Below are positions 42,443 through 51,527 of a stretch of 64,000 bases of DNA, in pieces; position 1 is the first letter of the stretch, and every line of letters begins with the position of its first letter. This DNA is from DLAJ01 sp023663615 (GTDB lineage Bacteria; Bacillota; Clostridia; Lachnospirales; Lachnospiraceae). The notes beneath the pieces were generated by a model, which worked only from the letters and a program-made list of their open reading frames with translations, searched no databases and was not told where the DNA came from. Position numbers and translations under genes: made by a program. Where the stretch lies: assembly GCA_023663615.1 (NCBI GenBank), contig JAMPHA010000001.1, forward strand, positions 496,001-560,000, in the 5' to 3' direction.

Positions 42443-42573
42443 TCTCCATAGCATTACCGTATTACAGCACCAGCTTACAATACTTATATCGGTGTGCGGT
42501 TCTTTGAAGGCAACCCGCATGTCACCGACAGCCTATGGGATGACACAAAAAGACTTTATTCTTTTTTGGGAGG

Positions 42574-45500
42574 CTATTTCTTCGGAAGATATTGGCGCAG
42601 TACCGACATGAAAATCTTCATATCTAACGGTTTGGCAATATGCGCGTTCATGCCGTTCTTGATGGCTGCTTCCTTATCCTCCTCTAATGCGTTTGCCGTC
42701 ATGGCGATGATCGGCAGCGTCTTCACATCATTTCTTGGCAGACTCCGGATCGTTCTGGTCGCTTCATAACCGTTCATGATCGGCATCTGCACATCCATCA
42801 GGACCGCATCATAGTAATACTCTTCGGAACGGCTCACCATTTCGACCGCGTCGGTTCCGTCCGGCGCCGATTCCACCGCGAATCCCGCCTCCGTCAATAT
42901 GACCTCCGCGATCTCACGGTTTAACTCAATATCTTCCACGAGCAGCACCCGCTTTCCGCTGAAATCCTCCAGCGTCCATTCCGCTTTCTTTTCCTCTTTT
43001 TCATTCAGATCATTCGCGGTGAGCAGCGCCGCTTTTAAGTCCGACATAAAGAGCGGCTTTGCACAAAAAGCAGTCACGCCCGCCTCCTTTGCCTCCTCCT
43101 CAATATCCGACCAGTCATATGCCGTCAAAATGATGATCGGCGCTTCATTTCCCACCGATTTGCGGATCCTTCTTGCCGTCTCCACGCCGCTGATCTCCGG
43201 CATCTGCCAGTCGATGATATAGGTATGGTACGAATTGCCTTCCTCGTGGGCGGTCTTCGCGCGGTAAGCCGCTTCCCTGCCCGAAGTTGTCCACTCGGCG
43301 CGCATACCGATCTGGTTTAACATTTTGCTCACGCTGTTACAGATATTAAAGTCGTCGTCTACGACTAACGCGCGCAGCCCTTCAAGCTGTTTGAGCTGTT
43401 CTGCATTTTTCTTTACATCCTGCAGTTTCAGGCTGATTTCTACCGTAAAGGTGCTTCCCTTGCCTGCCTCGCTCTCCACGGAAATCGTACCGTTCATCAT
43501 CTCGACGATATTTTTAGTGATCGCCATACCGAGTCCCGTACCCTCGATGCCGCTGCGCGTCGTCGTCGATTCGCGCTCAAACGGCTCAAAAATATGATCG
43601 AGAAATTCCGACGACATCCCGATGCCGTTATCCTTGATAATAAACGTATAATCGCCGTAGCCGTGCCGGAACGTCGTTTTTTGAATGATACGGAACGAAA
43701 TACTGCCCTGCGCCGGCGTATACTTTACGGCGTTGCTCAAGAGATTGATGAACACCTGATTCAGTTTTAGCGGATCGGCGAACACATCTTCATTGACAAC
43801 CTCAAACGTATCGATAAATAATTCAAGCTGCTTTGCCTTAATCTGCGGCTGGATAATATCGACCAGATTGTGCATCAGCTCGGAAATATTGCACTCCTGC
43901 TCCTTGATCTGCACTTTTCCGCTCTCGATCCTGCTCATGTCCAATATATCGTTGATGAGGCTGAGCAGATGGTTGCTGGAGGAAAGTACCTTTTGCAGGC
44001 AGTCCATGACCTGATCCCGATTGTCGATATGGCTGACCGCGATCGTCGTAAACCCGATAATCGCATTCATCGGCGTCCGAATATCGTGGGACATATTGGA
44101 GAGGAACGTCGTCTTTGCCGCATTCGCATGCTGCGCCTGCATGAGCGCGTCCTGAAGCGCCTGTGTCTGCGCGCGCTGCTTCTGTACCTGTTCCGTGATC
44201 TCCTTGGCAACGACCATGACCATAATGTCGCCCGTGTCATAATCCCGCGTCATGATAAAGGTCTGTCTGACGCACATCGGCACGCCTGCGGACGCCCAGC
44301 CCCAATAATCGACATTGACCTCCGCATTGCCCTGCGCGAAGCATTGCTCTAAATACCCGATATTGACAACCCTTGCAAACTCTTCCGCCGATTCTTCCAA
44401 AATAAACGCTTTCCAGCGCTCAAAGCATTCGGAAGCCCTGCACGGCGCCTTCAGACCGATTTTGTTTAGCAGCGACACGGTCTCACCGTTTAACTCTCTC
44501 ACAATATCGGTCTCGATCAGATCCTTCGTCAGATTAAACTCAAACGTGCTGAACGCATTTGAGGTGATCGCAATGCGGTACTGCCGCTCTTTCCGGTCCG
44601 CAAGCGCCATTTCCGCCTGAATGCGCAGTTCTTTTTCTTTGACCTCCGTAATACTCTGCCGGATAAAGAGCACCTTGGTCGCATCCCCGTTCTTCCGCTC
44701 AAGGCAGATCACGCTGAAATGCTCCCATTCCGTTTTTCCGTCATGTCTGACATGTCCTTCCAGACGCAGATCGTTATGCTTTCTCATCGCCTCTATGATC
44801 GACTGCTTATCAATAAACTCGGCAAACGCTTTTCTTGCATCCTCTTCTATCAAAAGACCACTTAAGTACCGCGCCAGATCCTGGTAATCGCCGCTGACGG
44901 AAAGACCGCTGTTCTCCGGTCTTGTCCCCGCCAGATACTGATACGTATCATTTTCCAGATCGACCATGGCAAAACGGGAAAACAGGGTATTGACACCGTT
45001 TATGATATAACCCATCTCCGTATTTTCTTTTTCCAGCAGCTTCTTTTCCCGGCGGATGGTTACGAGTACCGCGATCATATAAAGAACAAACAGTCCGATC
45101 AGCATGGCTTCCAACCGGATACCGACCAGATTTTCCGCCTGAATCATGCGCTCGGTCACGTCCTTGGGGAATGTCTGCACGAGGACAAAGGGATTACTCG
45201 AAAGATGTATCACGCAAAGATTGTCCGTCTTACAGCCGGGCGCGCAGACAAACGCGCCCTCCCCGCCGTTTTCAAACACTTCGCGGGTCAGCTTTGCAGT
45301 CTCCTCGTCAATAAAGCCCGTCTCCAACAGCATATCGACCATTGCACCCTGATGCGATCTGGAATCGGAGCACGCCATAATATCGCCGTCCGGCAGGCAG
45401 AGGTGTACCGTCGCCGCCTCTCCGAAATACGTCGTTGCGAGCATATCCTTTAAGTATTCTTCCGCCAGATAGACGCCGCGCAGCACGCCAATGATCTCGC

Positions 45501-45969
45501 CCTCATAGCGGACCGGCGTATAAAAGCTCAGCATCGTCTCATCAAAAAAAGCCGAATCAAACACAACGTAAATGCCGCTGTTCCCTGCCATTCCCTGCAC
45601 ATAATAATCCCGTCCCGAAGCGTCGAACGTCCGCCCGTCCACCGTGTGATCGATCCCTTCCGCATCCGTAAATATCAGCGCATCAAATAAAGATCTGTCC
45701 TCTATCTCCTCTAATGACTGCACGAAAAATTCCGGTCCGGTCAGACTCTTTTCCACAAAATATCTGTATGTATTGATCAGACTCCGCGCGTTGTCCAACT
45801 CTTCATCAATCCGATCTGCTGTCTGCTGCGCAGCGTCCGCCGCGTAATTCTTGTTCCGCTCCTCCATCCGCTTCCGGTTCTGCGCCGTATACCATTGAAA
45901 TACAATGATGATCGCCGCCAAAAGCAGTACGACATAGACCACCTGACTTAAATATTTCCGTTTTTTCAT
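42574..45969 (-). CDS. hybrid sensor histidine kinase with double receiver
   Basis: An 1131-residue membrane sensor. One membrane segment (about 10-28), an extracellular Cache-type domain (about 30-285, SGRDYYVQGMAGNSGIYVVF) and a second membrane segment (about 290-310) are followed by two PAS-like regions. The kinase core has the phospho-acceptor His in NMSHDIRTPMNAIIGF near 640, the N-box LLSNAVKYT, DNGIGM and GTGLGMAI. Receiver 1 has its Asp in IIDWQMPEISG near 940 and receiver 2 in VLMDVQMPIMNG near 1075. It probably senses a small metabolite. The output partner is not encoded here. GGGAGG sets the start at 45969; a TTG two codons earlier is less likely. Confidence 0.92.
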   Translation of the reverse strand: MKKRKYLSQVVYVVLLLAAIIIVFQWYTAQNRKRMEERNKNYAADAAQQTADRIDEELDNARSLINTYRYFVEKSLTGPEFFVQSLEEIEDRSLFDALIFTDAEGIDHTVDGRTFDASGRDYYVQGMAGNSGIYVVFDSAFFDETMLSFYTPVRYEGEIIGVLRGVYLAEEYLKDMLATTYFGEAATVHLCLPDGDIMACSDSRSHQGAMVDMLLETGFIDEETAKLTREVFENGGEGAFVCAPGCKTDNLCVIHLSSNPFVLVQTFPKDVTERMIQAENLVGIRLEAMLIGLFVLYMIAVLVTIRREKKLLEKENTEMGYIINGVNTLFSRFAMVDLENDTYQYLAGTRPENSGLSVSGDYQDLARYLSGLLIEEDARKAFAEFIDKQSIIEAMRKHNDLRLEGHVRHDGKTEWEHFSVICLERKNGDATKVLFIRQSITEVKEKELRIQAEMALADRKERQYRIAITSNAFSTFEFNLTKDLIETDIVRELNGETVSLLNKIGLKAPCRASECFERWKAFILEESAEEFARVVNIGYLEQCFAQGNAEVNVDYWGWASAGVPMCVRQTFIMTRDYDTGDIMVMVVAKEITEQVQKQRAQTQALQDALMQAQHANAAKTTFLSNMSHDIRTPMNAIIGFTTIAVSHIDNRDQVMDCLQKVLSSSNHLLSLINDILDMSRIESGKVQIKEQECNISELMHNLVDIIQPQIKAKQLELFIDTFEVVNEDVFADPLKLNQVFINLLSNAVKYTPAQGSISFRIIQKTTFRHGYGDYTFIIKDNGIGMSSEFLDHIFEPFERESTTTRSGIEGTGLGMAITKNIVEMMNGTISVESEAGKGSTFTVEISLKLQDVKKNAEQLKQLEGLRALVVDDDFNICNSVSKMLNQIGMRAEWTTSGREAAYRAKTAHEEGNSYHTYIIDWQMPEISGVETARRIRKSVGNEAPIIILTAYDWSDIEEEAKEAGVTAFCAKPLFMSDLKAALLTANDLNEKEEKKAEWTLEDFSGKRVLLVEDIELNREIAEVILTEAGFAVESAPDGTDAVEMVSRSEEYYYDAVLMDVQMPIMNGYEATRTIRSLPRNDVKTLPIIAMTANALEEDKEAAIKNGMNAHIAKPLDMKIFMSVLRQYLPKK

Positions 45970-46178
45970 AACCAAACCTCCCTGCGCTACAGCAAAGTCC
46001 GCGAATTTGGGTATTTCCGTACCAACTATATTTTAATATTTTCCGTTATTCTGTCAATATGGCAAAAAAAATATTGTTGACAAAAATGAAAAAAATAAAA
46101 ATCTCCACCGGTTTACCGCAAAAGCGACATTATTCATATGAAATTTTATACAATTTTTAGAATTTTCAATTACAAATA

Positions 46179-46206
46179 TTGACATTTCAACAAAATTCAC
46201 TATAAT
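46179..46206 (+). promoter_or_regulatory. sigma-A promoter of the chemoreceptor gene
   Basis: TTGACA (46179-46184), a 16-base spacer and TATAAT (46201-46206). Transcription would start near 46213, giving a leader of about 287 bases. The sequence is not of the motility sigma-28 type. Confidence 0.75.
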
Positions 46207-46422
46207 ATGAGGCATAAATTGAAATAAGGCACTATTATGTAAAGAAATACTTGAAGTTACACCGTTTTAGAAAGTTTATATTCCAATCCATGAACCGCCG
46301 CTGACCATTCTTGCTACACTCTTTGCGGTTTCACCCTTTGAAACATAAATTTCCGATGCACTGCAAGCAATAAAAAGACTGTAATAGGACGCTTTATTTC
46401 GATTTGGTATCCGAAAGTCAAA

Positions 46423-46481
46423 TTGCATAGCGGTTTGCATGGTGATTCGTTATGCAGACAGTTATGCAGATCGCTATGCAA
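46423..46481 (+). promoter_or_regulatory. inverted repeat with internal TATGCAG repeats before the chemoreceptor start
   Basis: TTGCATAGCG (46423-46432) and CGCTATGCAA (46472-46481) are perfect 10-base arms. Between them TTATGCAG occurs twice 12 bases apart. The right arm ends four bases before the ribosome binding site GGAGG, so the structure could affect translation. Confidence 0.5.
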
Positions 46482-46498
46482 CATGTGGAGGAATTTTT

Positions 46499-48199
46499 AT
46501 GAACAAAAAGGAACGCATTGAAAAGAAACTGACAACCTCGATCGTCAAGGTGGCGGGTATGGCGTCGATCGCCGCCGTGATCGGTATGATCGCGCTGCTC
46601 GTCGTATCCATCCGCTATACGAATGCGATGCAGAATTTCGGCTTTGCGCAGGGCGATATAGGAAGGGCTATGTTTGAGTTTGCCGATATTCGATCTTCTC
46701 TCCGCGCGGCGATCGGTTATGACGATCAGGCCGCGATTGATACCGTGGTCGCCCAGCACGCAGAAATGAAAGAACGTTTTAACGAGTCTTTCGCACAGGT
46801 CGAAAAGACGATCGTATCCAGAGACGGCAGGGTTACCTATGACGCGATCGTGGCGGAACTGGAGGCCTACTGGGAATTGGACCAGCGGATCATGGATCTC
46901 GGCGCGACGACGGACCGCGAGCTCTGCGTACAGGCGCAGGAACTGGCGCTGACCGAACTCACAAGCGCTTATAACAGTATTTATGATAAACTGGAAAGTC
47001 TGCTGGATGTCAAGGTCTCCGAAGGAAACCGTCTCGATAAGACGCTTTCGATCGTCAGCTACATTCTTATTGCCGTAATCCTTGTGATCGTCTGCGTTAC
47101 CGTTTATTCCTCCACGCACATTGGGAAAAAGATCGCACAGAGAATCTCTCTTCCGCTGGGCGAATTAGGCGAGCGCTTAAAAACGTTTGCGGCAGGCGAT
47201 CTCGCATCGCCGTTCCCCAGTGTGGAAACCGGCGACGAAGTGGAAGAAATGGAAACAGACGCCAGAGAAATGGCGGAAAATCTTGACGCGATCATCTATG
47301 ATATTGGCGACGTTTTAAGCGAAATGGCTGCCGGCAACTATACGGTCAGATCAAAGGCTTCCAGCCGCTACACCGGCGATTTCCAGCGGTTATATGAGTC
47401 CATGCGCGGTCTGCGGGATCAGATGACGGAGACGCTCTTATCCATCGGCGAAGCGTCCAATCAGGTATCCGCCGGCTCCGACGAGCTTGCCACCGCATCC
47501 CAGTCTCTTGCAGAGGGCGCTACGGATCAGGCAAACGCGGTAGCCGAGCTGCACGCTTCCATTTCCGAGATCACGGACGCCATGGAAAAGAGTGCGCACA
47601 GCGCGGATGACGCTTACAACAAGGCGCAGGAATATGCGGACGAGGCGGACAAGAGCCGTCAGGAAATGGATACGATGCTCGCCGCCATGGCGCGGATCAA
47701 CGACGCATCCAACAAGATCGGCGATATTATTTCCGAGATCGAGTCCATTGCGGCACAGACCAACCTCCTCTCCTTAAACGCTTCGATCGAGGCGGCGCGC
47801 GCCGGAGAAGCCGGGCGTGGTTTTGCGGTCGTTGCCGGTCAGATCAGAGAGCTTGCCGATCAGAGTGCTAAGGCGGCTGTCGATACCAGAGAGCTGATCG
47901 AGGCTTCCATTCAGGAGGTTTCCGTCGGAAACAGCGTTGCGGATCATGCATCTTCTTCCATTGAGTCCGTTGTCACCGGCATCAAGCAGATCGCTGAGTT
48001 CTCCAAGAACTTAAAGATCATGATGGAGGAACAGGCGGAAGCAATGCGCCAGGCAGAGATCGGCGTCAACCAGATTTCCGGCGTCGTGCAGAGTAACGCG
48101 GCAACCGCGGAAGAAGCTTCTGCAACGAGTCAGGAGTTATCCGCACAGGCGACGATGCTCGATGAACTTGTCGGTCAGTTTGAATTGACAAAGAAATAA
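46499..48199 (+). CDS. methyl-accepting chemotaxis protein
   Basis: A 566-residue chemoreceptor. Two membrane segments (about 15-40 and 183-207) enclose a four-helix-bundle sensor of about 140 residues. A HAMP domain follows (about 208-262) and then the signalling coiled coil, whose hairpin tip reads NLLSLNASIEAARAGEAGRG near residue 425. It controls the CheA kinase and hence motility. GGAGG before the ATG at 46499 fixes the start; the 20 extra residues of the longer frame are encoded by the leader repeats. It converges on a second chemoreceptor and is divergent from the hybrid kinase. Confidence 0.93.
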   Translation: MNKKERIEKKLTTSIVKVAGMASIAAVIGMIALLVVSIRYTNAMQNFGFAQGDIGRAMFEFADIRSSLRAAIGYDDQAAIDTVVAQHAEMKERFNESFAQVEKTIVSRDGRVTYDAIVAELEAYWELDQRIMDLGATTDRELCVQAQELALTELTSAYNSIYDKLESLLDVKVSEGNRLDKTLSIVSYILIAVILVIVCVTVYSSTHIGKKIAQRISLPLGELGERLKTFAAGDLASPFPSVETGDEVEEMETDAREMAENLDAIIYDIGDVLSEMAAGNYTVRSKASSRYTGDFQRLYESMRGLRDQMTETLLSIGEASNQVSAGSDELATASQSLAEGATDQANAVAELHASISEITDAMEKSAHSADDAYNKAQEYADEADKSRQEMDTMLAAMARINDASNKIGDIISEIESIAAQTNLLSLNASIEAARAGEAGRGFAVVAGQIRELADQSAKAAVDTRELIEASIQEVSVGNSVADHASSSIESVVTGIKQIAEFSKNLKIMMEEQAEAMRQAEIGVNQISGVVQSNAATAEEASATSQELSAQATMLDELVGQFELTKK

Positions 48200-48236
48200 A
48201 AGAAACGTACAAAGAAATACATACAAATATACACAA

Positions 48237-48274
48237 AAATAAGCACCCGCTTTTGATGGCAGGTGCTTATTTTT
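48237..48274 (+). terminator. chemoreceptor terminator
   Basis: AAAATAAGCACC and GGTGCTTATTTTT around a 14-base loop, giving A-run, stem and T-run, so it works in both directions. Confidence 0.85.
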
Positions 48275-48309
48275 AACCCTATAGGATTATTCGGAAATTT
48301 CTCAGTCCA

Positions 48310-48333
48310 AAAGGACGCGAAGCGTCCTTTTTT
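48310..48333 (+). terminator. single-hairpin member of the modular repeat family
   Basis: AAAGGACGC-GAA-GCGTCCTTT followed by T; the same stem as at 21359 and 37308. A TATAGGATTATTCGGAAATTT lead stands 27 bases before it. The T-run overlaps the stop of the minus-strand chemoreceptor. Confidence 0.75.
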
Positions 48334-49792
48334 ATACAGACTGCTTGAGGTCCTGTGCCAGTGTGAATATGCTCTCTAAGATTTCCTGCGTGCTCTTCAT
48401 GTTGCGGACCGTCTCTTCCGAAGTGCTCAGGCTCTCCGTGGAGGACGCCGCAACCTCCTCGCTCGTAGCGGAAAGCTGTGAGATATTGTCCGAAATGGTA
48501 CTCGTCGATTCCAGAATGTCCGCGATGATCTTTTCTGTGTTCTCGATATTGTCCGTAAGCTCCGTGACCTCTTCCTTGACTTTTTCAAACTTGTCCCTTG
48601 TGTCCTCGATCAGCTCATTCTGCTTTTTCACGGAAGCCGCGGAATTTCCGATCATTTCATTGGCATGTCTCGTATCCTCATTGAGCTCGCCGATGATACT
48701 CGTGATATTGTTGGAAGCCTGCTTTGTCTGCTCTGATAACTGTCTGATCTCATCCGCTACGACCGCAAAGCCTTTTCCAGCCTCTCCGGCGCGTGCCGCC
48801 TCAATCGAGGCGTTTAGCGCAAGCAGATTCGTCTGATTGGAGATTTCTAAGATCGAACCTACGAAATTCTGTACCTCTCCCACTTTTACGGTCAGTCTCT
48901 CGATCACATCGACCGTGATATTGCTTGCTTTTTCAACGTTCTGCGCCTGCTCTTTTAAGTCTTCCACAACGGCGGAACCCTCTGCGACCGTCCGGTCCGT
49001 ACTGCGGGAAAGCTCCAGCATCCTTTTCGTTCCCGCTTCCGCCCTGTCCATACTGTCCTGAATGTCGGTGCACATCGCCGCCTGATTCTGTATCGCCTCC
49101 GCCGTGCTTTCCGTGCTGTCCACAATGTTGCTCATGGCAAAATTGCTTGTCTCAATACTGCTCTTTAGCTGGGAGAGCGTACCCATGGCCTCCTCGAAAT
49201 GATCGGAAATGTTCTCCGCCACAAGCGACATTTTCCGGTTGCTCTCTTCCTGCTTTTTAACGCCTGCCTGAATACTGTCCATATTCTCCTCATTGAACCG
49301 GATCAGAAGCATAACCGCGCGGATAGAGGAAAATGCTATCAATGCAAAAATAACGAGTGCGATCACGAATATTTCTATGCCGGCATTGTCCTTATTGGTA
49401 GCCGCCATGGCAAGCCGGACTGCCGTAGCGATGATACTCACCAAATTGCCGCCGATCACGAGCCGTTTGTTCAGGTAGACGATGGACGCGAAGATCACCG
49501 GTATGGAATACGCCCATGTCTCCGACGTCGTTCCGAACAGACTGACGATCAGATAAACCACGGCGGCGCTCGCCATCATGATGACACCGCATCTTTTTGT
49601 TTTTCTCGCTGTGACGTAAATGACGACCGCGACGATCAGACCGCACAATGCAGCTCCAAATTGCAGCCACGTCCGCCACGTCGCCGCACTGGTCATTGCA
49701 AATAACAGCATGGAAACCGCAATGTAGCCCAATATGATCACAACTTCCGGAAACACGGTACTATTTGCCCTTTTGTATTGCTCTTCTGTCAT
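48332..49792 (-). CDS. methyl-accepting chemotaxis protein with polytopic membrane N-terminus
   Basis: A 486-residue receptor with no periplasmic sensor domain. Five to six membrane segments cover about residues 14-165, so ligand or energy state is probably sensed within the membrane. The signalling domain has its tip at NLLALNASIEAARAGEAGKG near 325 and no clear HAMP domain; a coiled coil follows the last membrane span directly. It ends in TLAQDLKQSV without a CheR-tethering pentapeptide. It has its own short AT-rich upstream region (49793-49909). Confidence 0.9.
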   Translation of the reverse strand: MTEEQYKRANSTVFPEVVIILGYIAVSMLLFAMTSAATWRTWLQFGAALCGLIVAVVIYVTARKTKRCGVIMMASAAVVYLIVSLFGTTSETWAYSIPVIFASIVYLNKRLVIGGNLVSIIATAVRLAMAATNKDNAGIEIFVIALVIFALIAFSSIRAVMLLIRFNEENMDSIQAGVKKQEESNRKMSLVAENISDHFEEAMGTLSQLKSSIETSNFAMSNIVDSTESTAEAIQNQAAMCTDIQDSMDRAEAGTKRMLELSRSTDRTVAEGSAVVEDLKEQAQNVEKASNITVDVIERLTVKVGEVQNFVGSILEISNQTNLLALNASIEAARAGEAGKGFAVVADEIRQLSEQTKQASNNITSIIGELNEDTRHANEMIGNSAASVKKQNELIEDTRDKFEKVKEEVTELTDNIENTEKIIADILESTSTISDNISQLSATSEEVAASSTESLSTSEETVRNMKSTQEILESIFTLAQDLKQSV

Positions 49793-49909
49793 ACAAATCC
49801 CCCTTTTTTATTCATTTTTTATACATTTTTTCTTTTATTGTAATACTTACTGACTATTTATTCAAACATTTTTTCTATAAATAAGAAAAAGGCGTGCGAA
49901 ATTTTGTAT

Positions 49910-50368
49910 CTACTGCCGAAACCGATACTTTCCTTTACCATACCCGGATACCGGCTCAATGACTCCGCACTCTGCCATCTCGCGCAGCAGCGCAGAACTT
50001 CTTGTCGGCTTCAATCCGAGCACCCTCTGAACATCCGACCTTCCAAATGCAGTCTGGAATACCAATATCTCCCGTAATTCCCGGACGTGAGCGGCTGTCT
50101 TAGGCGTAAACATATCTTCAATGTTCACTTTTTCTGCCCCAATGTTCGCCTTTTTTGCTCTAATGTTCGCTTTTTTTGCTCTAATGTTCGCTTTTTCTTT
50201 GTCAATGTCCGATTCTGCTGTTTCAATGTTCGGTTTTTCTGTCTCTTTGAATGTTCCGCTGATGTGCAATGTCCGGTTATGAAGCGGACGGCTCTCATTC
50301 AGCAGGAGATTGCGCAGGAATCTTTCAAGGTATTTTTCACAGTTTTTCCGTTTGCGGGAATATGTCAA
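49910..50368 (-). pseudogene. C-terminal remnant of an ATP-binding/AlbA_2-type regulator, with heptad repeats
   Basis: A 152-residue frame. The last 65 residues form a winged-helix-like module (FGRSDVQRVLGLKPTRSSAL then GVIEPVSGYGKGKYRF), as seen at the end of large Lachnospiraceae AlbA_2/RecG-like ATP-binding proteins. The middle is a run of seven-residue repeats of the type ANIRAKK encoded by a 21-bp tandem repeat. The N-terminal part (MTYSRKRKNCEKYLERF) looks like leftover coding sequence, and the expected 300-residue upstream domain is missing. I therefore call it a broken gene; a small functional DNA-binding protein cannot be excluded. Confidence 0.5.
50120..50245 (-). repeat. 21-bp tandem repeat
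   Basis: AATGTTC recurs at 50120, 50141, 50162, 50183, 50204 (AATGTCC) and 50225, exactly 21 bases apart. The central units are almost identical (AATGTTCGCTTTTTTTGCTC); the outer ones have diverged. Confidence 0.9.
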
Positions 50369-50447
50369 TAAAGGTTATTGTTTTTCATTGCTCGTTAAAG
50401 GTAACGCTGTGGTATACCTCCTATCCTTTATTTTAGTAGTATCGTTT

Positions 50448-51098
50448 TTACTCCTCGTCAGAAACTGTTCCTGCTAATTCAACATATTCCTTCAATTTCT
50501 TCTGCAACAGTTTCTTATCAATCAGCTTCAGATTGTACTCAGAAACCATCGTCGGAGACAAGCTGCGACTGAGAGCGAATTCGACAACTTCATCATCCTT
50601 GCTTGCACAGAGGATAACGCCAACGCTCGGATTTTCATTTTCCTTTTTCACCTCTCGGTCAAGAGCCTCCAGATAAAGGTTTATCTTGCCAACATACTCT
50701 GGCTTGAACTCTCCGATTTTCAGTTCAAATGCCACAAGGCAGGAAAGCCCTCTGTGGTAAAACAGCAAATCGATATAATAGTCATGCTTTCCGACCTGCA
50801 CACGATACTCTTCTCCGATAAAAGTGAAGTCCTTACCGATTTCAAGAATAAAATCTTTCAGATTTCGTATAATAGACTTCTGCAAATCGCGTTCAGAAAC
50901 TGTTTCCGGCACATCAAGAAAATCAAGCACATAATGGTTCTTTCCTAAGTTTGTTGATATATTTTTAGAATTTGGTATACTGANNNNNNNNNNNNNNNNN
51001 NNNNNNNNNNNNNNNNNNNNNNNNNNNNNNNNNNNNNNNNNNNNNNNNNNNNNNNNNNNNNNNNNNNNNNNNNNNNNNNNNNNCACCTTTTCTGACAT
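50448..51098 (-). CDS. YhcG-type PD-(D/E)XK nuclease family protein (DUF1016), interrupted by gap 2
   Basis: The visible C-terminal 178 residues (50448-50983) match the YhcG C-terminal nuclease domain: YVLDFLDVPETVSERDLQKS, then FTFIGEEYRVQV, DYYIDLLFYHRGLSCLVAFE with the catalytic Asp and the Glu-x-Lys in FELKIGEFKPEYVGK. YhcG-like proteins are often near restriction-modification or defence genes; no such genes are next to it here. Only MSEKV (51084-51098) is seen beyond the gap, and whether it belongs to the same gene is unproven. The stretch SIPNSKNISTNLGKN just at the gap edge is the repeat shared with gap 1. Intactness cannot be judged. Confidence 0.7.
   Translation of the reverse strand: MSEKVXXXXXXXXXXXXXXXXXXXXXXXXXXXXXXXXXXSIPNSKNISTNLGKNHYVLDFLDVPETVSERDLQKSIIRNLKDFILEIGKDFTFIGEEYRVQVGKHDYYIDLLFYHRGLSCLVAFELKIGEFKPEYVGKINLYLEALDREVKKENENPSVGVILCASKDDEVVEFALSRSLSPTMVSEYNLKLIDKKLLQKKLKEYVELAGTVSDEE
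50922..50983 (-). repeat. gap-flanking repeat, copy B
   Basis: Reverse-complement match to 639-700 at 59 of 62 positions. This copy is in frame inside the YhcG-like gene. It ends exactly at the gap. Confidence 0.85.
50984..51083. other. assembly gap 2 (100 N)
   Basis: A second run of exactly 100 N, inside the YhcG-like gene. Confidence 0.95.
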
Positions 51099-51527
51099 AG
51101 GAATCTTGATTTTGTTAATTTAACTTAATGACATTGGGTGGTTTGCCCGGAGCCTTTTTTCTAACTTGTTTTTGAGAAAATAACGGCATGATAACAAAAA
51201 AATTTGAAAAACATCCGATACGAGGTACGTTATAAAGAAAAATCACCGAAAATGCCTTAAAAATCAATTAAAAGCACAATGATTCTCGAACCAGACCAGT
51301 TGACGAACATGTCAAGATTGTATATAATTAAGTACAATCCTGTATACAAAGTGCAAGAAAAAGAAAAGTCTGATCTGGCGGGAAAATTTTGTCAGCATTT
51401 GACAGCATTTTTTTGAGCGGGTTGTGTGTAGGATCAAGGTGAAAGAATTACATTTTTTTCGGTCGTAAAATTGTGCCGGAGGCAGTCAGGCCGCAGGCTG
51501 TGGCCGTGAAAGGAGTATGGATCAGAA
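51099..51527. other. intergenic region upstream of ispE
   Basis: AT-rich stretch of 429 bases. Apart from the promoter at 51300 I see no gene, no tRNA and no clear terminator. The 190 bases after the promoter form the ispE leader, with AAAGGAG twelve bases before the start. Confidence 0.6.
51300..51328 (+). promoter_or_regulatory. promoter of the ispE operon
   Basis: TTGACG (51300-51305), a 17-base spacer and TATAAT (51323-51328). The start of transcription would be near 51335. Confidence 0.75.

Larger units (their letters stand above)
45970..46498. other. 529-base divergent control region between the hybrid kinase and a chemoreceptor
   Basis: An AT-rich region with no gene. It holds the chemoreceptor promoter at 46179 and its long leader. 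A TTGACA on the minus strand (46052-46057) may serve the kinase, but no -10 at the right distance is clear. I looked for a cyclic-di-GMP riboswitch on both strands and saw none. Confidence 0.7.

Noticed and set aside
42484..42492. Sigma-D-like -10 (ACCGATAT) upstream of the FliD-like gene
   Set aside because: No TAAA element stands 15 bases upstream, and a strong terminator lies between it and the gene.
46300..46400. Possible cyclic-di-GMP riboswitch in the chemoreceptor leader
   Set aside because: Some GCAAAG and GGGTGAAACC fragments occur on the minus strand, but the conserved core and helices are absent.
46439..46498. N-terminal extension of the chemoreceptor (RYADSYADRYA repeats)
   Set aside because: It has no ribosome binding site and is explained by the leader repeats; GGAGG precedes the ATG at 46499.
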